Positions 42,706 through 53,129 of a stretch of DNA of 64,000 bases are shown here, in pieces. A program made the translations under genes and the position numbers. Position 1 is the stretch's first letter, and the number at the start of each line of letters is the position of its first letter. The notes below the pieces were generated by a model, which worked only from the letters and a program-made list of their open reading frames with translations, ran no database searches and was not told the DNA's origin. The DNA is taken from assembly GCA_003971905.1 (NCBI GenBank), contig RSEE01000068.1:52482-116481 (forward strand). The letters are read 5' to 3'. This DNA is from Moniliella sp. 'wahieum' (Eukaryota > Basidiomycota > Moniliellomycetes > Moniliellales > Moniliellaceae).

Positions 42706-43056
42706 ACGGGTAGGCATCACCGCGTCTCCTCCTTCTCTCTCGCCTGCGGGCGTTCATCGACGTGACCTTTCGGTCAATCCATTAATTACTATTCAAATGA
42801 GCGACAGGGCTCGGATCGAGGGATCCGCAGCGTTCGTTAGCGCTACGCGGGGGCTGGCAAGAAGGGTAAAGAGCCAAGGGGGAAAGGGATTGCAAGGAGT
42901 GCAGAGAATAGGTAGACAAGGGGAATAAGGGGAAGGAGGGGGCAGGCAGGGGAAAGAAGGGGTCAGCACGGCATGGACGACAGCAGCCCCTGCGTCGTAG
43001 CCACCGCTGCCATCTTCCACCATGTTCCGAGCCAGGCGTTCCAGAGCGCTTGACGT
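42706..43056. other. Convergent intergenic region (TilS / SPA2)
   Basis: 350 bases between two 3' ends. AT-rich ATTAATTACTATTC near 42781 and purine-rich stretches; no gene recognised. Confidence 0.45.
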
Positions 43057-46000
43057 TCACGCCAAGTCACTGGGGGGGGGAGGCTTGGGCCGATCCGGAC
43101 CAAGTAGCGATTCGAGTGCTTTGAGCGCTTTGGCCAGCGCGTAGCACGCGCGTGCCAAGCTGGCCTTATCGCCGGCGCTCACTCTCGCCTCCGGCGCGCG
43201 TACGCTCCTGGACAGCGACCAGGACGTCACATGGTCCTGCCAAGGCGCTCAGCACCCGCTCCGCTTCCGGATCGGTGCCCTTCTCCCGACCGCGTAGCCG
43301 AGGCAGATGGTCCACCGAAATGGCCTGGATGGCCATGGCAAACGTGACGATCTGTCCCAAGGAACTGGTCAGCGCCTCACCCGTTGGTCCCGTTGGTCCT
43401 GCACTGCGCAGCAGGCCGAGCAACTCGGACACACTACCAAAAATGGCACGGGTTTGCACCTCAATGTACCGTCGCAACTCGAACGTTTCCGCCTTGGGAC
43501 GTTGGTGCACGGGCAAGGTGCCTTGCGACCAGACCGACATGCGGCCCGCCCCGGACGTCGCCGTGCTCGTTCGTGCTCCTGCTGGCTCCGCACTCGTCTC
43601 ATCCAGCTCGTCGTCCCCGTCCCGCGGAGCCGGCGGGGTGGTGGCAACCTTGGCTCGAGCGGAGGCGAACGCGCCTCGTCCCGTTTGGGCAGCGATCGGT
43701 CCTGCTCGGCCCACGAGGGCGAGACGGGATTGGAGGTAGTAGCACAGTGGTATCGGGCGAAGGCGGGGCCGAGGGGGATCTTTGTGGGAGTGAGCTTTCG
43801 TATTGGCGGGCGGGAGAAGAAGGCCGTGTCACCGGCCGAGGTGGAAGTGGAAGCGGACGAAGTGGAGGCCAAGGGGTGCTCGGGATCGGGATCGCCATCC
43901 AAAGTCAAAGGCGTCCCCAGCATCTGGCCCAATTGGTCCAACAAGGCTTGCACCGCCCTGTCGAGGTTTCCTTGGGTCGTGGGCGTAGGGTTGTCCCCCC
44001 GTTCCCGCACCGAGGAAATCAGGTGCTCCAACACGGGCCCCACCGCCGCGCAACGTTCCGCCGTCTGGCCGCGGCACACAGTCGTCACAGCCTTGGCGAC
44101 TTGTTGAACGGCGAGGAGAACCTCGTCAGAGGCACCTACATGGTTGGCCGCTGCAGCTCCTCCACACTTGCCAACAGGTAAGCCACGTCGCTGCTCGTAT
44201 CGGGCAGGGCGCTTCCGTTCCGCCCGGGGACGAGGCGAGGCGGATAGTAGCGCGCAAAGCACGATATTTGCGTTGCCACGTCCGAAGTTGTCGTTGGGCC
44301 TCGTCGAGTTGCCGTCCTTGGCGCTCATTTCGCGCAGCAGTTCGTCGTTGGCCAGGCCTAGGGCTTGCATCTCTGCCATCAACGCTGTTACTTTTTCTCG
44401 TGCCGCCAGCACGCTCGGGGGAATCTCCACGGCAGCGGGGGCAAGGCCAACTTGGTCTCCAATGCAGCCTTGTTCGATTCCAACTGGGCGCGCACCTGAC
44501 TCTCCTCTTTAAGCGCATGCTGGCATTTTGTCAAGTCAGCATGGGCAACTGAAAGATCCGAACGCAACTCGGTTTCGGTGTGACGAGGGATTCCAGTTGT
44601 GTTCGAACGAGGTTCAACTCTGTCCTCAGATCCTCTTTGCTCCCCGCAGGCTTGTGGCGGAAGGGCCAAGGCAGTGTTCGAAGGCGGACTCGACGCTCGG
44701 CGCACTCGGCTCAGAGGACGCAGGAGCCATTTGAGCCAGCTCCAATTCCAGGGCAGCCATCGCATCTTCGGGCTGCTGTCGCGTATCTGTAGGCGATACT
44801 GCATTCTCGCGAGCCTGCATGCCTTGCTTGTCCCACCCCCATGATTTCAATCCGCCAATTCCCCTCAGTGGGGGGGGGGTAGGCCAAGCCGACTTGGCTT
44901 CGCCTGGGGGTGAGGGGTCGAGCGGCGAGGCGTCCGAGTCTGGCGTAGTCTGCGTAAGGGAAGGGCGGGGCGCCGGATGGCTTGGGTCCCAGGTAAGTGA
45001 GGTGGGCGTGGTGGATGAATCGTCACTTTTCCTGTCGAGGAAACGGGGCGATTGGAAGAAGGCGGGGCGCCCATAGCGCTGGCGGTCGCAGCGCCTGCAC
45101 TGGCGGATGCGGGCGGGCCCGGAGCCGAGCGGGAAGCAAGCGGCAACGCGGCGACGGGACGTTCTACCGACGTTTCCCGCGACAAGACGCCGCCCGAGGA
45201 GGATTCTCCCCACGAGAAGCGCCAGGTGCCATGGGACGAGCGGGTAGAGTGCCGCGGCCCGGCAGCTTCGTCATGGGACCCTGGTTGAGGCGAGGAGGAA
45301 GTCCCCAACAGCAGCAGGGGTGGGATCAGGGTAGGGACGAGAGCGATCCGGCCGATCTGGTAGCTCGTGGACAGAGTCGAGGCGTTCCGAGGCAAACTGT
45401 CCGAGAAGGTGCTGCTGTTGTGACCCGAGTGAGCATAGGCCGGGTTGATGGGCGGCAAAGGAGGGACGGTAGTGTCGTCGGACAGCCGCCAAGGCTGGTG
45501 GGATGGGGTGAAGGAGGATTGGCTGGTGGCCGGTGAGGACAGGCCCAGGGACCGCCAAGAGGTAACCGCGTCGGGTTCGGACGTCTGGGCGAGGATATGT
45601 GGGTAAGAGTCAGAATGCGGTTCAAGCATCTGTTCTTCTAGGCCCGAGCCGTCGTGGCCGTGGGCGTTGCCGCGGGGTCGTGCTCTGCGTCGGATCTGTG
45701 TCCGGCTCGGCGGGGGCGTAGGGCACTTCGATCACAGCATCCTCGACGGTGGCCTTGGAAGGGGGGAAGGATGTGCTGGGTGCTGACGCTAGGGGCGGCC
45801 GAGGCAGGCGTAGTTGGGGAGTAGGGGAGGGAGCGAAGGCGGGCGGGGCCGGGGGTGGGGGTGGGGGCCGAGGGTGGGACGGGGGTGGGCGGGGCAAGAT
45901 GGGTTGCGGCGCTCAATCTCGAGGTAGACGTCGGCGGCAAGGTCCTTGAAGCGGCCGTTGGGCAGAGCAGAGAGTTTGGTGCGCGTGGCGTTGCGTTTGG

Positions 46001-46522
46001 GATGGTAGGTGGGCACGGGCGGCAGGGCGGGGGGGGCGGGGGGGGCGGTAGGAGTGGTGCGCGCGCGAGCGAGGGCGTCGCGGCGGAGAAGCTCGTCGTA
46101 GACATCGGCTGAGCTCGCCAAACTGGTTGGGGGAGAGGCGGAGGAGCTTGCCGCGGGCAGCGCGGCGGTCGTTGGGCGGGGCCGAGGGCGGGGGCAGGTG
46201 GGAGGGCGGGTAGGGGGCGAGGGAGGCATGGAGGTTGTGGCGCCTGAGGAAGGCGTCGAGCGCAGCGTGGTGCTCGGCGGCGATGCGCTGGAGACTGCGG
46301 GTGCTGCGGCGGCGGGTGCGCTGGCGGGCGGGCGCCGGGGCGGCGCCGGGCCGGGGCCGGGCGGGGGCGCGGGAGGGTCGGCGGAGGGCGAGTGGGTGCG
46401 GCGGAGGGCAGAGAAGCTGAGGCCGCTGCTGACGCTGGCGCGCATCTCGCGGAGCGTGCGGTGGGTGTGGAGGGGCGAGGCGGGTCCGGGCCAAAGCCAG
46501 CCCCAGCGGGAGCGGCGTTCAT
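43057..46522 (-). CDS. SPA2: Polarisome scaffold Spa2
   Basis: Two tandem Spa2-homology (GIT) repeats identify it: KLLRLSPNQFGELSADVYDE with LLRR (near 46140-46080) and RTKLSALPNGRFKDLAADVY with LEIERR (near 45985-45915). N-terminal to these is a Pro/Ala-rich stretch and ALDAFLRRHNL. A long Ser/Pro-rich middle follows, then a coiled-coil segment (about 44760-44320: TELRSDLSVAHADLTKCQHA, AREKVTALMAEMQALGLAND). The C-terminal domain reads ELRRYIEVQTRAIFGSVSEL, LLGLLRSA, LGQIVTFAMAIQAISVDHLP and AGDKASLARACYALAKALKA, matching the Spa2 C-terminus. Stop TGA at 43057-43059. Spa2 gathers formins and MAP kinases at growing tips. The start is unclear: ATG at 46522 (MNAAPAGAGFG) or 46556, in frames that both break. 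Many frame breaks. Confidence 0.85.
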
Positions 46523-47114
46523 GGGCGGGGGGCGGCGGCGATGGAGGGGAGGGCACTGCGGGTGGCGAGCGTGCCCTTGGAGATGGGCGCGGCGGCTGTG
46601 GGGCGGCGGCTGGCGGTGCCGCCTGCTGGCTGCATGCATCACACTCGCCGTGGCGCCGGCAAGGGGCCGCTGCTTACCTCAGCACGCGCCGGGGGGTGCG
46701 CTGAACGTTTCACATCACCGCTGGGAATGGGGGTGCCCCACATTGTACGTAGCTGGGCCCACACCAGGTATATTTAGCCCCGCTCATCCGTCGGCGCTCG
46801 GCGGCCACCGTTGGTTGCACGCACACGCGGCGCCGGGGCAAGTGGGCATAACCGTTAACGCCATGCGCAACGCCGCCTCCCACACCCGTCCACCGGGTGT
46901 AGAGCCACATCCGCATGCAGTGCAGTCAAACCAACCAAGAGTGTGTGTAGATATGTCGGCGCCTCTTCGGCTGGGTTATAGAGACGCCCCCCGCTTGGCC
47001 AGGGGCAGTCATAACCCCCCCTGGGTGTGGTGCTGGCTAGCCTCCAGATGGGGCGGGCAGGATCCCTACCCTCGCACCTGCCCCCCCTCCTTTTCCCCCC
47101 ACTGTCCCACGCGC
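46523..47114. promoter_or_regulatory. Divergent promoter region (SPA2 / coiled-coil gene)
   Basis: About 590 bases between two starts that face away. GTATATTTAG at 46767 is the only TATA-like element. No gene recognised. Confidence 0.4.
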
Positions 47115-49615
47115 ATGTCGACGCCTTCCCCCCTCCCCCAACCCGTGGCCGAGGCGTGCGCCCCCCCCGCCGCGAGCCTGCCAGTGGTCCAGGCCGCGCT
47201 GCAGCAAGCCGAGGCGGACCGCGAGGTGGCGCTGGCCGAGCGGCGGAAGCGTGTGGGAGCGGGACGTGGCGTGTGCAGAGCGGGACAGTGCGCAGCAGGC
47301 GCTCGCGCTCGCCGAAACGCGCGGGCACCAAGCCGCTCACGAAGCGCAGACGCAGTTGGAACGGATGCAGAAGGCGTATGACCAAGCCAAAGTCGAAGCG
47401 CACGATGCGTTGGGGACGCGCGATCTTGCACGAGCCGAGCGCGATGGGCGCGGAGCCGGAGAGACGAGGCGGTGGCAGCGCAGCACGCGTTGCAGGACGA
47501 ATTGCAGAGCGCGCAACGGAGCGCGACGAGGCGCTCCAGTGGGCCGAGCGCGCCCGCCAAGACCAAGAGGCGCACAAGCACGTCGAAGCACAGCGCCAAC
47601 GTGAGCTAGACCAGCTTCAGCAGTCGCTCCGCCAAGCACGGCAACGACGTGGCCCAGCGGAATGAGGAGCTGGAACGGGTGCGCGCCCAGCACGCCAGTC
47701 TCGAAGCAGCTCAGCTCCGGACGGTCCAGCGTTTTCCCAGGCCCAGGCCCAGATCACTGCCCTGGAGCAAACCCTGGCTGAAACGACGAGCCAAAGGGAG
47801 CAAGCGGACCAAACGTGGTCCAGCACGGTCCAGGAGGGGGAAGCGGCGGTACGTCAAGCGCAACAAGAGCGGGACGAAGCGATGGCCACCGTCGCGCGTC
47901 AACGCAAGCAGATGGAGCAAGTGCAACGTGCACTTACCCAGGCCAGGCCACTCACGAGCGGACCGGGCCACGTGGGACACCAACTCGCGCACGAAAAGCA
48001 GGACAGGGAGCGGTTGCAGCACCAGCTCACCCAACGGCACAAGGGTACTGTGTTGCGCCAGGAGCGGGAAGAGGTGGAGACCGAGTTGGTTGCCGCGCGC
48101 ACGGAGCGGGATGAGGCGGTGCAGAAACGCACGAAGTGCAAGCCACCGCAGAGCGAACGTTGAAGAAGACGCAGGAGCAAGGCGAGCAGTGGCATGCCCA
48201 GCTGGCCAAGGTGGAGAAGGCATGGGAGGAAGCGGTGCGCCTGGGCCATCACGCCAAGGACGAGCGCGATGATGCGCAGAACCAGCTCCATACCACGCAA
48301 CGAGAACTATCAGTGCCAAGCCAGGCTGACCACCGCCGAGGAGGCGAGCAAGAAGCTTCGCGAGGAGAAGGAAGTGCAGGAGAAGCAATGGAAACGTTCG
48401 CTTGCCATCGCGCACGAGGGTCGGCACAAGTGGGCGGTCAAGTTCCGGCTGAGCGAACAGGGCCGGCAGCAAGGCGAAGAGGAGTTGCTGTCCGCGTTGG
48501 ACGAACGGGACCAAGCCAAGGCCAGTGCGCAAGCCGCGGAGCACGCGCGCCGACACGGAGCGCGTGTTGAACAATGTCATGCAAGCCCGGGAGTTGCTAG
48601 CGCAGCAACTGGCCAAGGCTGAAGATGGGACGAAGCGGTGCGCAAGGCACAGGCCACCTATACCGCCCAACTAGCTCTTTCACAGGGCAAGGGACGAAGC
48701 AGCTGATGCCAAGAACCAGGTCAATCAGCTTACCCAGCGCATTACCCATCTCGAGGCCCAGCTGAGCCAGGCTCAGTCCGATCACGCCGTGCTAAAGGGC
48801 GAGCGCGATCGCGCCCGATGCCTCCACCTGGAAGAGCAGGACGAGTTGGAGGAGGTGCGGGACCGTTGGGAAGCGGCGCAGCTGGCGTTCGAGTTGGATA
48901 CCAAGGCGGCCTGGGCCCAGGTCGCATCGGCGGACCAGCATGCGTCTCGTCTCAAGGAACAAATTACCAAACTGCAAGACCAAGTCCGGCGGCTGCGCAA
49001 CCCCGAATCGTACGTGGACGGGCCGGATGATGAGGACGGATACCTATGCAAGTTGATTGTCTCCCGGGCCCAGGCGCTGCAGCGAGCGTACGAGTCGGAG
49101 GAACGGGCTCAAGAAGCACGTGAACAATTGGTGGATGTGTTGGAACGGGCACGCCAAGCGGAGGAAGACTTGGAACGGGTAAAGAAGAAGGCGGTGGAGG
49201 AGCAAGGTCTGCTGCGTCTCTCTCGTTCCACTGGACATGCCCCTTCCCCTCCGCTGACAGATCCGGTCTGGACCCGTCTGTTGACCACAATGGGCGAGCG
49301 AGATGATCTCCGGGCGGCAGTCAAGACCCTTGTGGCTCAGTTGGATCAGTTGAGGGCGAAACGAGGAAGACAGCAGCAAGGCCACGTAGCTGGACACGAC
49401 CCAGTTCCCGCAACACCTCCTTCTGACGGAGTGAAACTAGCAGGCCCCAGGACGAACCAGCAACATGGTCTGTGCTCCTCTCCGAGCTGAACCGGCTGCA
49501 TCATGAGTTGGACGTGGCGCAGCGGGGTCAGGCCAAGGTCCAGCGGGAGCGCGAGTGGGTGCGCAACAAGAATGTGGGCGCACCGGCGCCGGCCGACCGG
49601 TCTTGTATCTACTAA
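47115..49615 (+). CDS. Long coiled-coil protein, unknown function
   Basis: Start ATG at 47115 (MSTPSPLPQPVAEACAPPAA). Nearly the whole product, about 830 residues over many frame breaks, is heptad-rich with Glu, Gln, Arg, Ala and Leu: QLERMQKAYDQAKVEAHDAL, QERDEAMATVARQRKQMEQV, LAHEKQDRERLQHQLTQR, EREEVETELVAARTERDEAV, TLKKTQEQGEQWHAQLAKVE, EEASKKLREEKEVQEKQWKR, DELEEVRDRWEAAQLAFELD and RLKEQITKLQDQVRRLRNPE. A short break (ESYVDGPDDEDGYLCKLI) separates it from a final coil ending LNRLHHELDVAQRG...DRSCIY, stop 49613-49615. The dipeptide ERD recurs at regular intervals, as in SMC-, golgin- or spindle-pole-type rods. No head domain, no membrane segment, no CaaX box. I cannot assign a family. Confidence 0.65.
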
Positions 49616-49932
49616 GGACTCGCTTCTGCCCCCCGGGTCGAGGGCCGCCTCACTTTTCTGTTGTTTAATTGGTCCCAACAATGACTTATCAGCATGGATT
49701 CCCGCGAGTTCGAAGCACAAACGAACCCCACCGCATGGTGCACGCAGGCTATGAGGGAAAATAGCGTTTAGACTAGTGTGGTCCAAAGCAGAAGAGAGGG
49801 AGCGAGGTTGCGCAACGGAGGAAACCATGAACAGCAACGACGCGGGGAGGTTATTAGGGCAGACTCATTACAGCGGCTGCCAGAGGGGCATAAGTCATCG
49901 GATCGGATCCCATGCCGTCAAGTAAAACTCGT
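49616..49932. other. Convergent intergenic region (coiled-coil gene / malic enzyme)
   Basis: About 320 bases between two 3' ends; nothing recognised. Confidence 0.5.
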
Positions 49933-52198
49933 TTACCACTGACCGGGGTCGGCGGGGCGCAGTTCGCGGTAGAGCGGTACCCAGGCACGGTGCCGGGCCA
50001 ACTTCTCCATTTCCTCGAGCGTGTCGGGCAAGTCGTCGGCCCGAGCCAGCCCTTCCTTCTTGGCAGCCAGTGCGACGGCAGCCGAGACCTTCATGCTGAC
50101 GTTGCGCATATCGGTCAGGTCGGGCAAGAGGGACGCATCCGGGTCCTTGAGCGCCGGGCTGAGCGAAGCAATCGCATCTACCCCGGCGACAATCATGCTG
50201 TCGGTCAAGTGCTTTGCCTTGGCCAAGATCACGCCGCCGCCCAAGCCAGGGAAGCCAAGGGCATTGTTCGATTCGGCCACCGTGTACATCTTGTTCGAGT
50301 TGGGGATGGGCACGGGGGGGAAGGGGGAGCCGGTAGCGATCAAGGCACGACCATGCGACCATTCGTGATCTCGTCCGGCCGGGCTTCGGAGAGACGGGAC
50401 GGGTTGGAGAGGCGGTAGGATGGCGGGGCGCTCGCAGTGCGCCGACATTTCCCGCACCACAGCCTCGGTGAACGCCCCCCCCTGGCCCGATACGCCAATC
50501 AGAACAGTAGGTTTCACTTGCTTGACCACTTCCAGCAGGGGGAACCCATGCCCCTCTTTGGGCGCGGGCCAGTTGGCCACCTCTTCCTTCTCTCGGGCAA
50601 AGGGACTTGCGCTTCGCGCAGCTCAACCTCGCCCTTGACCAGCAACCCTTCCCGGTCGATGAGCCACAGCCGCTTGGCAGCCTCTTCCTTACTCAGACCC
50701 TGGCGGATGGAAATGGCATCACGAATTTGGGCTGCAATGCCGAGGCCGGCAGTGCCCGCGCCAAAGATAATGTACCGCTGGTCCTTAAGCGTCGACTTGG
50801 TCACCTTGACCGCCGACAAGACCGCAGCCAGCGTCACAGCCGCTGTGCCCTGGAGAAAACGAAAACAGGTGAGTCTGGGTTCAGGGGATGGGAATGGGAA
50901 TGGGTAAGGGGACGTGGCCAGTTCCAACATACCTGCTCGTCATCCCAAAAGACATTGTACTGCGGCCGGTACTTGAGCAGCAGACGGTGGGCATTTTGGG
51001 TTCCAAAGTCCTCGTAGTGAAGCAACGCGTTGGGGAAGCAGGTGCTGGCTACGCTAGTGTAATCGTCCATAAAGGCATCGTACTCGGCACCACGCAGCCG
51101 AGGGTTCCGCCAGCCCAAGTACAACGGGTCGGCGAGCATGCTCGCATTGTTGGTGCCGACATCCAGGCCGATACTAAGCATGCGCTGCGGGTCAAAGCCG
51201 CCGCCGACGGCGTAGATGGTGTTCTTGCCAATGGCAATGTTAATTCCGCCAACACCTAATCGAAACGGTTAGCAGTCGTGTGGGATGGGTGCTACCAACC
51301 AAAAGAGCCGAGGAGAGAAGAAGAGAAGCGGAACACGTACCCTGGTCGCCAATGCCAGAATTCCTTCACTGTCTGTGCACGTCAGCAAATCCACATCGTC
51401 CGGTCCCAAGTGGCCGTAGTGCGTGATGGCGTCCTGGATGTACTTGCGTCCGGCGTCGCGGTCGCCACCAGAAGCGTCAATGGCAGCCTTGTACGCGGGT
51501 AGAGATGTAGGTGCCATCGGGGGGCGGAAGATGCGCGAGTAGTTGGTGATCGCAGACCCGACGACGGGGGTGTAAATGATGCGCAGGGTTTCCTTCAGGT
51601 TGCGGAACAGCAGCGCATAAAATAGAATCGCATTCTGGTCCTTCAATGAGCGCAGAAAGGTGTACTGCATAATGTCACCGTCGTCCTCATTGCCGTACTT
51701 GGCGATGCGTTGGCGCAGCTTGAGCTGGTTGTACGCCCGGTCCACCTGGGTGGACAGGGTGTGGATGCTGTGAGGCAAAAAGGGGCTGAGACCAAGCGAC
51801 TCACGCTCGGCCCAACTGTGCGCGGCACCGTAGTTGCTCATCGGGTCTTCCAGCACCTCGCCCCCGCGCTTGTGGACATACAACACCGGCAGCGGCGGCG
51901 AGCCAGGCGGGTTGCTTGGGTGCACTGTGCGCTCGGACGAGGAGCCGGGGGCCCCGGCAAGCGCGTGGGGCGCCGGACGCGCACGACGCGACGGACCGTA
52001 GGGCTGCTCTTGTTTGGGCGCCGCAGCGCCTGCCTTGGTGTGCTTGGCCTCGGTCGCATAGCGACGACGATGGGCCGACGGGTCGGCAGCGGTGGTGGAG
52101 AGGGCACGCCGGGCAGCCACGAAGACGGGAGGGGGCGCGCGGGCGGTGGTGGCCGCCGCGGCCGCGTGGACGGGGCGTGCGAGACGCGGGAGCAGCAT
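49933..52198 (-). CDS. MAE1: NAD-dependent malic enzyme, mitochondrial
   Basis: Oxidative decarboxylation of L-malate to pyruvate. Start ATG at 52198 gives MLLPRLARPVHAAAAATTAR, an Arg/Ala-rich mitochondrial presequence. Then VLEDPMSNYGAAHSWAERES, LKDQNAILFYALLFRNLKET, RIIYTPVVGSA with the catalytic Tyr, and HYGHLGPDDVDLLTCTDSEG. The first intron (51340-51256) sits after a GDQG that is visible only if one G is restored. Exon 2 has VGGINIAIGKNTIYAVGGGF, RMLSIGLDVGTNN and FPNALLHYEDFG. The second intron is 50932-50850. Exon 3 has GTAAVTLAAVLSAVK, IIFGAGTAGLGIAAQI (dinucleotide fold), LWLIDREGLLVKG, VLIGVSGQGGAFTEAVVREM, then VIATGSPFPPV-type text, AESNNALGFPGLGGGVILAK and ALKDPDASLLPDLTDMRNVS, ending PADPGQW. 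Frame breaks near 51360, 51510, 50590 and 50400. Confidence 0.93.
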
Positions 52199-53129
52199 GG
52201 GGGGAGGAGGAGGAGGTTGCTGCGCACCGACGGGAGGACGGCAGATGGGAGTCTGGCAAGAGCGGTCGAGCCACTGGAACGGGGCAACCGGTAAGATCGT
52301 AAGAGAGCACAGCACGGCACACATATCCCACGCCACACTGCCCCCCTGCGGCGGCCCTAGCATCGAGCATCTAAAAGGGGGTCGGTCGGCAGAGTGGCGC
52401 AGTGCGGCGGCCGAGACGCGAGGCAGGAGGCGAGTGCGGCGGCCCGGCGGCTGAGCGAGTTCTTCGCCGCCTCGCCGCCCCAAGTTCGCGCTGAGGTTTG
52501 GGCCTTGGAGCCGTGGGATGCGTGGGAGCCATGGGAGGCCTTGGGGGCTAGGTTGCCGTCTGAACCTCCGCTACCACCTTCCGTCAGTTTCGTTGGCGCT
52601 CATCTTGATGGCCACGACGCAATGGAATACATTTTGTACACACAGCACAACAGGGGGCAGACACACATCGCAGGCGGCTAGGGCAAGCTAGAGCCCACAC
52701 ATGCACACATCGTGTACGCAACGGCAGGCAGATCAGGCACAAGAAAAAAAAAACACAGGCAGCAAACAGGGGGGTAGGCAGCGATAGATGTAGAGCAAGA
52801 GCAAGGCAGTGGGGAGGATAAGGTGGGGAGAGCAAGACAGGACCGGCGGCCACCCGAACCAACGTCGACATCACCTTGTCCGCACAGGCCCCAGCCTACC
52901 ACCGCTCGTCGCGGTGGCCCGGTGGAGGTCCTGGCGGCGGCGGTGGGCCGCGAACCCGCGCCCGACCCCCAAGGGCGACCAGGACGCGGTGGATAGCCCA
53001 CCGCGTCTCCGCGTGGGTCACGAGGATCGCGCGGGTCGCGTGGATCACGAGGGTCGCGAGGTCACGAGGGTCACGAGGGTCGCGAGGTCGCGTAGGTCGC
53101 GTGGGTCGCGCAGGTCACGCCGCGGCGCA
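52199..53129. other. Intergenic region between malic enzyme and SET3
   Basis: About 930 bases holding the malic-enzyme promoter at the left and, at the right, the GGTCGCG minisatellite listed separately. No gene recognised; the SET3 tail may extend somewhat into the right end. Confidence 0.45.
53015..53119. repeat. GGTCACG/GGTCGCG minisatellite
   Basis: About ten degenerate copies of a 9-10 base unit (consensus GGGTCRCGA or GGGTCGCGT) in tandem, just beyond the presumed SET3 stop. If the SET3 frame continued, it would encode Arg-Asp-Leu repeats (RDLRDPRDLRDL). Confidence 0.8.

Noticed and set aside
53015-53119. Tandem GGTCRCG array as a CRISPR-like array
   Set aside because: Units are contiguous with no spacers and the genome is eukaryotic.
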